DNA from: Thalassolituus sp.
Lineage (GTDB): Bacteria; Pseudomonadota; Gammaproteobacteria; Pseudomonadales; Oceanobacteraceae
Direction of reading: 5' to 3'
Assembly: GCA_006212115.1 (NCBI GenBank)
Contig: PDUK01000022.1
Location: 1-42,584 of the forward strand
DNA length: 42,584 nucleotides
Shown one piece after another: positions 1 to 7,331 of this stretch. Numbering within the stretch: the first letter of the stretch is position 1; each line of letters opens with the position of its first letter. Made by a program: the position numbers and the translations under genes. The notes below the pieces were generated by a model. The model searched no databases. It had not been told where the DNA came from and saw only the letters and a program-made list of their open reading frames with translations.

Positions 1-491
1 AATACCTGATGGGTGATGAGCCATTCGCTGTTGTGCTGGCCGATGACCTCTGTGTTGCCGGTGACGACGGTGAAGGTGTACTGGCTCAGATGGTGAAAGT
101 CTTCTCACAGTTCCGCTGCTCTATCGTTGCAGTTCAGGAAGTACCGGAAGACGAAGTCCATAAGTACGGCGTTATTGCTGGCGAAGAAATGAAAGATGGC
201 CTCTTCCGCGTCACTGACATGGTCGAAAAACCAGCGAAAGAAGATGCACCAAGCAACCTGGCGATTATCGGTCGTTACATTCTGACGCCGGATATCTTTG
301 ATAAGATCGAAGATACCCCTCCAGGCAAGAACGGTGAGGTACAGATCACTGATGCTCTGCTCAAGCAGGCTCAGGAAGGCTGTGTGCTGGCGTATAAGTT
401 CCGCGGTACCCGTTTCGACTGCGGTAGCATTGATGGCTTCGTTGAAGCCACTAACTACGTCTATGAGAACATCTTTAAACAGGGTAAATAA
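1..491 (+). CDS. galU: UTP-glucose-1-phosphate uridylyltransferase, C-terminal part (5' end outside window)
   Basis: GalU makes UDP-glucose from UTP and glucose-1-phosphate in the cytoplasm, feeding envelope polysaccharide synthesis. The frame is open from the left edge; the first internal ATG (position 9) is not the true start, because the protein reads through it as Y-L-M-G-D-E-P. About 163 residues are present, roughly the last half of a family that is normally near 280-300 residues. Recognisable family blocks are PFAVVLADDL, the nucleotidyltransferase-core strand, then DMVEKPAKEDAPSNLAIIGR and the near-terminal GTRFDCGSIDGFVEATNY. A strong hairpin follows the stop codon. Assignment is by recognised family sequence; the missing N-terminus, with the nucleotide-binding loop, cannot be checked. 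Confidence 0.93.
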   Translation, partial: YLMGDEPFAVVLADDLCVAGDDGEGVLAQMVKVFSQFRCSIVAVQEVPEDEVHKYGVIAGEEMKDGLFRVTDMVEKPAKEDAPSNLAIIGRYILTPDIFDKIEDTPPGKNGEVQITDALLKQAQEGCVLAYKFRGTRFDCGSIDGFVEATNYVYENIFKQGK

Positions 492-510
492 GCCCTCGCT
501 TGAAGTTCAG

Positions 511-555
511 CGTCGGGGCTGCTCTGCAGCTCCGACGTTCCCTCTATCTTTTTGT
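511..555 (+). terminator. Rho-independent-like terminator after galU
   Basis: A 12-bp GC-rich inverted repeat (511-522 with 526-537, one G-T wobble, 3-nt loop) starts 19 bases after the galU stop. It is followed by a pyrimidine-rich stretch containing TCTTTTTGTTTTC rather than a clean T-run. The position fits termination of galU before the tRNA promoter. Confidence 0.6.
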
Positions 556-582
556 TTTCTATGATTTTTTGAAACAAAGGTG

Positions 583-611
583 TTGACGGCATCCGGCGAA
601 ATCCGTAATAT
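583..611 (+). promoter_or_regulatory. sigma70-type promoter for the tRNA pair
   Basis: TTGACG (583-588), a spacer of exactly 17 bases, and TAATAT (606-611) are followed by a C-rich discriminator (TCCCGC) of the kind common on stable-RNA promoters. The predicted transcript would start near 618, about 14 bases before the tRNA-Asn 5' end. There is no other gene to which it could belong on this strand before the tRNAs. Confidence 0.75.
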
Positions 612-631
612 TTGTCCCGCTGTTGAGATGT

Positions 632-711
632 TCCCCGATAGCTCAGTCGGTAGAGCAGTAGACTGTTAATCTATTGGTCGCTGGTTCAAGTCGCCAACAC
701 AGCATTCGGGG
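632..711 (+). tRNA. tRNA-Asn (GTT), structurally damaged; probable pseudo-tRNA
   Basis: The 5' acceptor strand TCCCCGA (632-638), D arm, and anticodon arm with loop CTGTTAA (anticodon GTT) are canonical for tRNA-Asn. The 3' half is not. The T-stem 5' strand GCTGG (680-684) and loop start TTCAAGT are present, but the expected CCAGC is replaced by CGCCAACACAGCAT. The acceptor 3' strand TCGGGG (706-711) is then shared with the first bases of the adjacent tRNA-Pro, and there is no GCCA end. This looks like an insertion in the T arm plus loss of the 3' end. It may be a pseudogene or a sequence or assembly error, so folding as a functional tRNA is doubtful. Confidence 0.6.
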
Positions 712-783
712 TATAGCGCAGTCTGGTAGCGCGCCTGCTTTGGGAGCAGGATGTCGGGAGTTCGAATCTCTCTACCCCGACCA
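707..783 (+). tRNA. tRNA-Pro (TGG)
   Basis: The acceptor stem CGGGGTA pairs with TACCCCG (773-779), the anticodon loop reads TTTGGGA with anticodon TGG, and the T arm CGGGA-GTTCGAAT-CTC is standard. The discriminator A and an encoded CCA end at 783, for 77 nt in all. It is co-transcribed with the damaged tRNA-Asn upstream, whose acceptor 3' bases overlap its 5' end. Confidence 0.93.
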
Positions 784-871
784 TTCTTACAACTCGCTCG
801 CTTTGCCCTTCAAACGATACCTTTGATCCTGTATAAAACAGTACTAACTCTGGTATTAAACAATTTCGCTT

Positions 872-1120
872 ATGTCTTCTGTTGCTTCAGTCGTTCAGTA
901 TCCTCTGCCTTGCCCCGAGTGCAAGAATTACACTTCCCAGCCCGCCGAGACACTACGAAAAGACCGCAAGTCCACTTGCCGTGTCTGTGGTAGTACTATT
1001 CGCCTGACTGACCAGCAACTCGAAAGTCTGGAAAGAACTCTGTCGCACATGTCCGGATGTGGTCTTCGTAAAGACGAAATTGAACTGGCTTCTGAAGAGA
1101 ACGAAGAAGAAGCCGTCTGA
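872..1120 (+). CDS. Small zinc-ribbon-like protein, function unknown
   Basis: This is an 82-residue cytoplasmic protein with two CxxC pairs (C14/C17 in CPEC and C36/C39 in CRVC) spaced like a zinc ribbon. A helical middle (residues ~45-63) and an acidic tail (EENEEEAV) follow. The Cys pairs and the clean downstream terminator support a real gene rather than a chance frame. No strong Shine-Dalgarno precedes the ATG at 872, so the start is uncertain. It sits alone between the tRNAs and the convergent FKBP gene, with which it shares a bidirectional terminator. I do not recognise a specific family, and rubredoxin or DNA-binding roles would be guesses. Confidence 0.6.
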   Translation: MSSVASVVQYPLPCPECKNYTSQPAETLRKDRKSTCRVCGSTIRLTDQQLESLERTLSHMSGCGLRKDEIELASEENEEEAV

Positions 1121-1133
1121 ATCAGACAGACAC

Positions 1134-1161
1134 AAAAAAGCCCTCCGTAGAGGGCTTCTTT
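1134..1161. terminator. Bidirectional terminator between the zinc-ribbon gene and the FKBP gene
   Basis: AAGCCCTC (1138-1145) pairs perfectly with GAGGGCTT (1150-1157) around a 4-nt loop. An A-run lies on the left and T-rich sequence on the right, so it can end transcription from both directions. It lies 14 bases after one stop and 14 bases before the convergent stop. Confidence 0.85.
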
Positions 1162-1174
1162 ATACCACTGGCAG

Positions 1175-1864
1175 TTACTTAACAATTTCCAGCAGTTCAA
1201 CTTCGAATACCAGCGCAGAATTTGCTGGAATTCGTGGACTTGGGCTACGTTCACCGTAAGCCAGCTCAGCTGGGATGAATAGCTTCCACTTCTCACCCGG
1301 CTTCATCATCTGCAGTGCTTCAACCCAGCCACGGATAACACCGTTAACAGGGAATTCAGCTGGCTGACCACGCTCAACAGAGCTGTCAAAAACTTCACCG
1401 TTGGTCAGAGTACCGTGGTAGTGAACACGAACGGTATCAGTTGCCGCTGGAGACTCGCCGCCTTCTACTGACGTCATTACTTCGTACTGAAGGCCAGAAT
1501 CAGTCACTTGTACTTCGGCACGCTCAGCGTTCTTAGCAAGAAACTCTTCGCTCGCTTTTGCAGCCTCTGCCTGAAGTGCCTGCTGCTTCGCTTCGGCTTC
1601 TTCACGAAGGGCCATAAATGCAGCCTGGATTTCATCATCGCTGACTTTCTGCTCTGCTTTCTCAACAGAGTCGCGGATACCCGCAACCAGTGCTTCCAGA
1701 TCGATTTCCGCGCCTTCACGCTCGATCTGACGACCGATGTTCAGACCTGCACCGTAGCTCGCCTTTTGAGCTGTCGTCTCAAGTGTCACTTTTTCCTCCT
1801 GGCCACAACCAGCCAATAGCAGAGATCCCAGTGCAACGACTGGAATCAGTTTCTTCAATTTCAT
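1175..1864 (-). CDS. FKBP-type peptidyl-prolyl cis-trans isomerase lipoprotein (FkpA/Mip-like)
   Basis: This is a periplasmic, probably membrane-tethered, prolyl isomerase acting on envelope protein folding. The 229 residues start with a lipoprotein signal whose lipobox is LLAG-C20. A Mip-type N-terminal helical dimerisation domain follows (residues ~30-115, including KASYGAGLNIGRQ and a long charged helix), and then the C-terminal FKBP domain (~120-229). FKBP core motifs are VHYHGTLTNGEVFDSS, GWVEALQMMKPGEKW and IPAELAYGE, ending in FEVELLEI. The length and the two-domain order match Mip/FkpA proteins. It lies downstream of a small lipoprotein gene on the same strand (45-bp gap) and may be co-transcribed with it. 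Confidence 0.92.
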   Translation of the reverse strand: MKLKKLIPVVALGSLLLAGCGQEEKVTLETTAQKASYGAGLNIGRQIEREGAEIDLEALVAGIRDSVEKAEQKVSDDEIQAAFMALREEAEAKQQALQAEAAKASEEFLAKNAERAEVQVTDSGLQYEVMTSVEGGESPAATDTVRVHYHGTLTNGEVFDSSVERGQPAEFPVNGVIRGWVEALQMMKPGEKWKLFIPAELAYGERSPSPRIPANSALVFEVELLEIVK

Positions 1865-1909
1865 AGTATTTCCTGATGGCAGTTTAAGATCTCAGTACCC
1901 CAATACGGG

Positions 1910-2119
1910 TCAGCACACGAAATTCCCTTTCTCGGCACGCGCATCACATTCACGACGAATATTCTTGCATACCTGGATTTCCGCTGCCGAAAGCGAACTC
2001 GCCATCTGACATTTATAGTTGCGTTCCCTCAGCTCTCTGTTTGATGTGTCTGCGAAGGGAGATTGACCCAGTTCACAACCAGTCAAAACCACAATCATAA
2101 ATAACAGTAACGCTCGCAA
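1910..2119 (-). CDS. Small lipoprotein, function unknown (TTG start proposed)
   Basis: The frame is open from 2194, but the N-terminal 25 residues of that longer version do not look like a signal. A TTG at 2119 is preceded by an AGGA box at 8-base spacing and gives a 69-residue protein beginning MRALLLFMIVVLTGC, a typical lipoprotein signal with lipobox VLTG-C15. The mature part is short and polar, with three further cysteines (in YKC, QVC and REC) plus a C-terminal Cys that could form disulphides in the periplasm. The next gene on this strand is the FKBP lipoprotein. I do not recognise the family; the start choice is an inference. Confidence 0.55.
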   Translation of the reverse strand: MRALLLFMIVVLTGCELGQSPFADTSNRELRERNYKCQMASSLSAAEIQVCKNIRRECDARAEKGNFVC

Positions 2120-2310
2120 TTCAGACGTCCTCAATGGTTTGAAAACAGTCTGCAGGGTGGCATAGTCCCCAATCTTTGTCCACATCGCAGGCAATCAGTT
2201 CAGCCAGTCCCATTTTTTTGACACCGGCGGTATACTATGGCGGTTTTCGCCCTAAGTCCGACAACAATTCAACACAGACTCATGGGCACAATAATAATCA
2301 AGGACACACC

Positions 2311-3132
2311 ATGTTCCGTATAACCATTCTTATCTTTTGCGCACTCGCCGTCGCCGCTTGCGGCCCATCCAAAGAAGAACTGCGCCGCCAACAACTTCTC
2401 GAAGCCCAACGTCTGGAACAGGCCCGCCTCGAAGCCGAGCGACTCGCTGCAGAACGGGACTCACGAGTGCAAGCCCGCCTGAACGAAGCACGCGATGCAT
2501 GGAACAGCGCGGACTACATGAGTGAAGGCGATATTGATACTGTATTCAGCGGTACAATCACTCCCGAACTCCGTGCCGCCAAGACCTACTTTGTAGAATT
2601 GGAACTTCAGGCAGCGAAGTACAATTATGGCGAACGCAAACAGAGCTTCGTTATCGTTGGCATGCGCAACCTGCCAAGCAGCGAGGTGTACCGTCCGCTG
2701 TTCCCTGCACTGCAGACTAGCAACGATGCATCTGCCAACTCGATTCTTGAATTCACTTTAAAGAATCAGCAAACTGAAAATCGCTTAGGGCAACTCGTTG
2801 AGAAAGACGATGGCCAGCGTTGGGTCGCTGCCACCCTGAACTTTAAGGATTACGATTTACTGGCGACCATGCAGAGTAGCTGGCGCTGGGAACCCGGCCT
2901 GTTTGAAGATCTGAGCTGGTACATCAGCCCTGAGAAGGCCTATGAGCACACCGCCGACAGAGCTCTGACTATGCAAGTCGGACTGCGCTTCTGCCCTATT
3001 CGACGCTGCCGTATGGAGCATAAGTACCGTAAGCATCCTATCAGCGCAGTACGAACGGACATCATCAGCGTGATGGTCGGCAGTCGCGCAACAGGACGAG
3101 TGCTTGCAGAATTCGTCCGAGAGGATAAATAA
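2311..3132 (+). CDS. Putative lipoprotein with N-terminal coiled coil, function unknown
   Basis: The protein has 273 residues. The ATG at 2311 has an AAGGA box 6-7 bases upstream and opens a lipoprotein signal, MFRITILIFCALAVAACG (lipobox VAA-C17). A longer frame from 2176 exists but lacks a signal and a ribosome site. Residues ~20-60 are Gln/Arg/Glu/Ala-rich (repeated LEAQRLEQARLEAERLAAE-type pattern) and should form a coiled coil. The remainder is a mixed globular domain ending in a basic Cys-containing segment (FCPIRRCRM) near residues 230-240. It reads divergently from the small minus-strand lipoprotein gene and convergently with the outer-membrane barrel gene. No family recognised. Confidence 0.7.
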   Translation: MFRITILIFCALAVAACGPSKEELRRQQLLEAQRLEQARLEAERLAAERDSRVQARLNEARDAWNSADYMSEGDIDTVFSGTITPELRAAKTYFVELELQAAKYNYGERKQSFVIVGMRNLPSSEVYRPLFPALQTSNDASANSILEFTLKNQQTENRLGQLVEKDDGQRWVAATLNFKDYDLLATMQSSWRWEPGLFEDLSWYISPEKAYEHTADRALTMQVGLRFCPIRRCRMEHKYRKHPISAVRTDIISVMVGSRATGRVLAEFVREDK

Positions 3133-3192
3133 GCGGACCGTTAAAGCCATACTGGGTTCGTCGACCGACTAAATGCCCCAACGACACGCACT

Positions 3193-3217
3193 AAAAAGCC
3201 GGGAATAACCCCGGCTT
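3193..3217 (-). terminator. Terminator, best oriented for the minus-strand outer-membrane gene
   Basis: AAGCCGGG (3196-3203) pairs with CCCGGCTT (3210-3217). Read on the minus strand the hairpin ends in TTTTT, so it is a good intrinsic terminator for the barrel gene ending at 3277. On the plus strand there is no T-run, but the hairpin may still help end the lipoprotein transcript. Confidence 0.75.
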
Positions 3218-3276
3218 CCTGGCAAACCGCCAGCGTATACCTGAGCGGCTCAACGAACAGGCCTATGGCCTGAAAA

Positions 3277-4035
3277 TCAGAATCCTACGGAGAATGACGC
3301 ACCGTAGAAAATACCAGACACATCAAAATCGGTTTCGATCTCAGTCGTGTCTTTGTTGGTCTTCATACTCATTGCACGGTGACCAAGTTCCAGACCCAGA
3401 TCCACAACCGGCACTGGCAAGTCATAACCCAGAGTCAGAACCGTGTCTGTCAGAGCATTGCCATCGTAACCGATAGCGTTGATTTCAGCCTGCGCGTAGA
3501 TACCGAATGGCGTGCCAACCTGTGCTTCCAGGAAGCCCATTGGAATCGCGAAATCGAGCTCTACTTCTTCGCGACGACCAGTAGTCTGACCTTCTACGAT
3601 AGCCTCACCACCAAACATACGTGCGGTCAGACCCAGATTAATGTCAACGTAAGGCACCGGCAGAGGCAGACCCCAGTACAAGGTTGCGTCCGTGTGGCTC
3701 AGATCCAGGTCGCTCTCAACCTGCTCCGCATAACCAATGCCATTGAAGTCTGCGGTCAGGAAGCCTGAGCCGTCCATTTCAAGGCTGGTCTGACGCAGGC
3801 GAACATTTGGCAGAACCGGAACTGGATGCTCGAAGAACACGGTCAGGTTAGTGCCTGAATTTGAATCCAGCCCAAGGCCGTTATTCTCGCCGTCTGCGGA
3901 TACGCCCTCATCCAGCTCACCACTGGGTTCTGCAGTCCAGGAGTTTGCCTTTGCGCCAACAGTAAAGAGCAGATCGGCTTGGGCGGCAACCGGAGTCATC
4001 GCGACCAGAAACGCCGCAAGTGCTGTTTTTTTCAT
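3277..4035 (-). CDS. TIGR04219-like outer-membrane beta-barrel protein
   Basis: The protein has 252 residues, with a cleavable signal peptide (MKKTALAAFLVAMTPVAAQA) followed directly by DLLFTVGAKANSWTAEPSG. The mature sequence alternates hydrophobic and polar residues in short strands with acidic turns, and ends in an aromatic barrel signal (FYGASFSVGF, C-terminal F) for BAM-dependent insertion. The repeated phrase LP(L)PVPYVD/LPVPVVDLGL is typical of the small outer-membrane proteins grouped as TIGR04219; this assignment is from memory of the family. Function is unknown; transport or structural roles are possible. It is followed by a good terminator and is probably monocistronic. Confidence 0.8.
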   Translation of the reverse strand: MKKTALAAFLVAMTPVAAQADLLFTVGAKANSWTAEPSGELDEGVSADGENNGLGLDSNSGTNLTVFFEHPVPVLPNVRLRQTSLEMDGSGFLTADFNGIGYAEQVESDLDLSHTDATLYWGLPLPVPYVDINLGLTARMFGGEAIVEGQTTGRREEVELDFAIPMGFLEAQVGTPFGIYAQAEINAIGYDGNALTDTVLTLGYDLPVPVVDLGLELGHRAMSMKTNKDTTEIETDFDVSGIFYGASFSVGF

Positions 4036-4135
4036 GAATTATTCCTGTGTTTTATTGTGTTCCAGAGCACTGGCTTCAGCCAGAAGTGTCTTAAGTTTGC
4101 ACAGAGATGCAGGAAAAGCCAATAGTTATGGCAAT

Positions 4136-4161
4136 ATCCGACAGAGTTCTCTCTGCCGGAT
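4136..4161 (-). terminator. Possible hairpin terminator after purC
   Basis: ATCCG-a-CAGAG (4136-4146) pairs with CTCTG-c-CGGAT (4151-4161) with one internal mismatch and a 4-nt loop, 24 bases past the purC stop. No T-run follows on the minus strand, so it may be a Rho-dependent end or an mRNA-stabilising hairpin instead. Confidence 0.35.
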
Positions 4162-4184
4162 AAGAATTAGGCAGAACAGCCCAA

Positions 4185-4895
4185 TCAGAATTCCATGCCG
4201 AGACGTCGGCCAACTTCCTCGTATGCTTCGACTACACCACCCAGCCCCTGACGGAAGCGGTCTTTGTCGAGCTTTTCACGAGTGTCTTTGTCCCACAGGC
4301 GACAACCGTCAGGAGAGAACTCGTCGCCGAGAACGACTTCACCGTTGAAGACACCGAACTCAAGCTTGTAATCCACCAGCAGCATGTTGCCATTCAAGAA
4401 CAGCTCTTTCAGAACGCCGTTCACTTTAAACGTCAGTTCTTTCATTTTGTTGATGGTCGCCTCATCAGACCAGCCAAATGACTGAGCGTGATATTCGTTA
4501 ACCATAGGGTCGCCGAGTTCGTCGTTCTTGAGGAACAGTTCGAATGTTGGTGGATTAAGATCCAGGCCTTCCTGTACACCCAAGCGACGCACCAGACTGC
4601 CAGCTGCAACGTTACGAACTACGCACTCAAGCGGAATCATATCAAGACGCTTAACCAGAGATTCATTGTCAGACAACAGCTTCTCAAAATGAGTAGGAAT
4701 ACCCGCTTCCGCAAGCTTGGTCATAATGAAAGCATTGAACTTGTTGTTCACCATGCCTTTGCGGTCAAGCTGTTCTACTTTCTTCCCATCAAACGCCGAC
4801 GTATCGTTGCGGAACTCAAGCACCATGTAATCCGGGCTGTCTGTGGTGAATACAGACTTTGCTTTGCCTGAGTAAAGAAGTTCGCGTTTTTCCAT
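4185..4895 (-). CDS. purC: Phosphoribosylaminoimidazole-succinocarboxamide synthase (SAICAR synthetase)
   Basis: PurC catalyses the ATP-dependent ligation of aspartate to CAIR in de novo purine synthesis. The protein beginning [16 protein letters not shown] has 236 residues, the usual PurC length. The ATG at 4895 has a GGAG box 7 bases upstream. An in-frame ATG at 4922 overlaps the stop of the upstream MBL gene (TAATG) and would add nine atypical residues; it is less likely. Family landmarks are SGKAKSV (nucleotide-binding loop), [29 protein letters not shown] and the C-terminal [16 protein letters not shown]. It is the last gene of the dapA-bamC-MBL-purC cluster. Confidence 0.95.
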   Translation of the reverse strand: MEKRELLYSGKAKSVFTTDSPDYMVLEFRNDTSAFDGKKVEQLDRKGMVNNKFNAFIMTKLAEAGIPTHFEKLLSDNESLVKRLDMIPLECVVRNVAAGSLVRRLGVQEGLDLNPPTFELFLKNDELGDPMVNEYHAQSFGWSDEATINKMKELTFKVNGVLKELFLNGNMLLVDYKLEFGVFNGEVVLGDEFSPDGCRLWDKDTREKLDKDRFRQGLGGVVEAYEEVGRRLGMEF

Positions 4896-4921
4896 GGGAA
4901 TCTCCGGAAAGAAATCGGTCA

Positions 4922-5689
4922 TTAATCGTTTAGGGCTACCCAGTCCGACATTTCGTCCTGCGCCAGCAGAGAAACTTCATGCGGTGAACAGCCAATTGCT
5001 TCAGCCAGAACCCGGGCTACCAGATTCCGGTCATTGTTTTTTTCACTAATGTGACCCGCCGTCACGTACTTCAGGCCAGGCCACTTAACACTGCGTATAA
5101 ATTCCGCGCACTGCTCATTACTGAGGTGCCCGTATGCACCTGCCACTCGTGCTCTCAGACTAGGTGGATAAGGCCCATTCGCCAACATTACAGGATCATG
5201 ATTCGCTTCAACCTGGAGAGCATGACAATTGCTGTAATGATTGAGTATGTGCGGGGTCAGTGTTCCGAGGTCGGATAATATACCAAGGCGGCGCCCTTCT
5301 GCACTCTGAATCACAAATTGCAGCGGTTCGTGAGCATCATGTGGGACAACAACAGGGGTTACTTGCATGCCACCAATATTGACGGCCTGATCACTGATAA
5401 GACAGCGCCAAAGCGCATGTCCTGTCCAATCCATCTTACGGGCAGTACCAAAAGACGCATAGAAAGGAATATTGAGGTGTTCGCAAAGAGACTGAATGCC
5501 CTTGGCGTGATCGCTGTGCTCATGCGTCACCAGCGCGGCGCGCAGCAACTGCGGCTCCAGACCGGCCTCATCCAACCGCTGCAACATGACTTTGCGGGAA
5601 AATCCGCTGTCTATTAACAGCGCGTCGGATTGATACTCTACCAGCGTAGCATTACCACGGCTGCCACTGCCTAACGATCGGAATCTCAC
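4922..5689 (-). CDS. MBL-fold metal-dependent hydrolase (YycJ/WalJ-like)
   Basis: This 255-residue cytoplasmic metallo-beta-lactamase-fold protein has the metal-binding signature THEHSDH at residues 55-61 and further ligand candidates PHDAHE, SDLGTL and AGHIS. The opening [17 protein letters not shown] is characteristic of the YycJ/WalJ group of predicted phosphodiesterase/nuclease-type hydrolases. Its start overlaps the bamC stop by 4 bases (ATGA), and its stop overlaps a possible upstream purC start, so it is translationally coupled within the cluster. In Pseudomonas a similar MBL gene lies between bamC and purC (from memory). The substrate is unknown. Confidence 0.88.
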   Translation of the reverse strand: MRFRSLGSGSRGNATLVEYQSDALLIDSGFSRKVMLQRLDEAGLEPQLLRAALVTHEHSDHAKGIQSLCEHLNIPFYASFGTARKMDWTGHALWRCLISDQAVNIGGMQVTPVVVPHDAHEPLQFVIQSAEGRRLGILSDLGTLTPHILNHYSNCHALQVEANHDPVMLANGPYPPSLRARVAGAYGHLSNEQCAEFIRSVKWPGLKYVTAGHISEKNNDRNLVARVLAEAIGCSPHEVSLLAQDEMSDWVALND

Positions 5690-6327
5690 TGTTCGAGCTG
5701 TTGCTTCACCTGATCCAGCACGCTTCGCGTAAGTGCTTCGTCGGCGAGCGTTTCCGCATCCTGTTGCAGAGTCAGGTAAACACCCTCACCCGCTTCAATC
5801 ATTTTTAGCTGATAACCGAGAACCGCCTCTATCCGATCGCCCCAAAGGCGTCCCCACCAGCTGCGGTCATCGGCCTCGGCCTCAGGATTAGGTAACTCCA
5901 GGAAGTAGGTACCAATACTACGGTTCAGGTCAGTCAGGCGTATATCTGTTGCTGCCAGAGCGTCAGCAACGCGCGACCATGCAAGTGCAAAACGCGCATC
6001 CACCTGCAGAGTGAGTGTGCCAGCACCATCGCGTACAAATCGCGGGTTAAGCGTCCGCTTAAAATCACTAAGAGATGTCGGTTCTGACTCTTCGCGGGCG
6101 ACGGTCAATCTTTCAGGAACCGGAGTAATAAACTCCTCTCCCGGCCCCGTATCTCCCTCTACCTCGGGTACAGGGAAACGATCATATGTGTTGAGGGTTA
6201 TTCCCTCTGGCACCTGCGTCTCAGCAGACTCCTGCACATCGAGATAAGAAAGGGCTTGGTTGTCACCTAAGATCCAGCTGCATCCCGTAGAGAGAACAGC
6301 CAGACCCGCGAGAAGAATCAGTCTCAT
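5686..6327 (-). CDS. bamC: Outer-membrane assembly lipoprotein BamC-like
   Basis: BamC (NlpB/DapX) is a lipoprotein subunit of the BAM complex that inserts beta-barrels into the outer membrane. This 213-residue protein has a lipobox LSTG-C16 after a short signal. It then has a proline-rich unstructured segment with YLDVQESAETQVPEGI, the region that contacts BamD in known BamC, and a helix-grip domain ending ERSIGTYFLE-like (here LNRSIGTYFLELP) and LYLTLQQDAETLADEALT. It is shorter than E. coli BamC (~344 residues), apparently carrying only one helix-grip domain. The position directly downstream of dapA (9-bp gap) is the classic location and strongly supports the call. Confidence 0.85.
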   Translation of the reverse strand: MRLILLAGLAVLSTGCSWILGDNQALSYLDVQESAETQVPEGITLNTYDRFPVPEVEGDTGPGEEFITPVPERLTVAREESEPTSLSDFKRTLNPRFVRDGAGTLTLQVDARFALAWSRVADALAATDIRLTDLNRSIGTYFLELPNPEAEADDRSWWGRLWGDRIEAVLGYQLKMIEAGEGVYLTLQQDAETLADEALTRSVLDQVKQQLEQ

Positions 6328-6336
6328 TATTTTCCG

Positions 6337-7212
6337 TCAGATAATGCCAGCGTCTTTCAGGGCCAGCTCAACTTGTGGTTGCAGGTTTTGTTCGAGTGAA
6401 ACCAGTGGCAGGCGGATACCCGGACCACTCAGTCCCATCCGCTCAACAGCCCATTTTACCGGGATAGGGTTCGCTTCAACGAACATGGCGTTATGCAGCT
6501 GCATCATGCGCTCGTTGAGGGCACGTGCTTCGTCTGCTTTACCGTCCAGCGCAAGCATACACAACTCGTGCATCATCGCAGGGGCAACGTTTGCAGTTAC
6601 AGAAACATTACCTTTACCGCCAAGCAGAATCAGCTCAAACGCTGTTTCGTCATCGCCGGAGTAAACCGCGATGTCGTCGCCGACCAAGTCGATAAGTCGA
6701 CGCGCGCGATCCATGTCGCCGGTTGCTTCTTTTACTGCCGTAATCTGCGGAATCTTGGCCAGTTCAGCAACGGTCTCCGGCAGCATATCAACACCGGTTC
6801 GGCCCGGTACATTGTACAGCCATTGAGGAATGTCGACGGCTGCAGCAACGGCTTCGTGGTGTTTAATTAGTCCACGCTGCGGCGGCTTGTTGTAATAAGG
6901 CGTCACCAGCAGGCAGGCATCTGCGCCTACTCGCTTGGCTTCTTGTGTCAGCTCAATAGCTTCTGACGTGTTGTTAGCTCCGGTACCGGCAATAACAGGA
7001 CGTCGGCCTGCTGCGGTTTTAACAACACGTTCAATGACGGCGACGTGCTCGTCCGTCTCCAGAGTTGCCGATTCACCAGTCGTGCCTACGGCAACGATGG
7101 CATCAGTGCCTTCTTTGACATGAAAATCGACAAGGCGATCAAGGTTTTCCCAATCGACAGATCCATCCGCATTCATTGGAGTAACGAGGGCAACAATACT
7201 ACCGGTAATCAT
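6337..7212 (-). CDS. dapA: 4-hydroxy-tetrahydrodipicolinate synthase
   Basis: DapA condenses pyruvate with aspartate semialdehyde, the first committed step of lysine and diaminopimelate synthesis. The 291 residues match the family length. Catalytic residues are at the expected places: the GTTGES loop (43-48), Y133 in LYNVPGRTG, and the Schiff-base lysine K161 in VKEATGDM. The ATG at 7212 follows an AGGAG box and lies 3' of a good promoter at 7272-7300. It is the first gene of the cluster dapA-bamC-MBL-purC. Confidence 0.97.
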   Translation of the reverse strand: MITGSIVALVTPMNADGSVDWENLDRLVDFHVKEGTDAIVAVGTTGESATLETDEHVAVIERVVKTAAGRRPVIAGTGANNTSEAIELTQEAKRVGADACLLVTPYYNKPPQRGLIKHHEAVAAAVDIPQWLYNVPGRTGVDMLPETVAELAKIPQITAVKEATGDMDRARRLIDLVGDDIAVYSGDDETAFELILLGGKGNVSVTANVAPAMMHELCMLALDGKADEARALNERMMQLHNAMFVEANPIPVKWAVERMGLSGPGIRLPLVSLEQNLQPQVELALKDAGII

Positions 7213-7271
7213 AGTTACCTATCTCCTGGCTTTTTTGTTATTGGTGGCGTTTCGTGGTGACAAGGGACGCA

Positions 7272-7300
7272 AGTCTAAAGGTGCCCGATACCTGTGACAA
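7272..7300 (-). promoter_or_regulatory. sigma70-type promoter for dapA-bamC-MBL-purC
   Basis: Read on the minus strand, TTGTCA (plus positions 7295-7300), a 17-base spacer, and TAGACT (7272-7277) lie about 60 bases upstream of the dapA start. Spacing is optimal and the boxes match consensus at 5/6 and 4/6 positions. This is inferred from sequence only. Confidence 0.55.
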
Positions 7301-7331
7301 GTCGAAGTGGGGGTCAGACAAAGCCAAATGT

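Noticed and set aside
928-1296. Minus-strand open frame of 122 codons overlapping the zinc-ribbon gene and the FKBP gene end
   Set aside because: It crosses the strong terminator at 1134-1161 and antisense to a conserved FKBP C-terminus; no ribosome site or domain.
3379-3768. Plus-strand open frame of 129 codons inside the outer-membrane barrel gene
   Set aside because: It is antisense to a gene with a clear signal peptide and barrel pattern, and has no recognisable domain.
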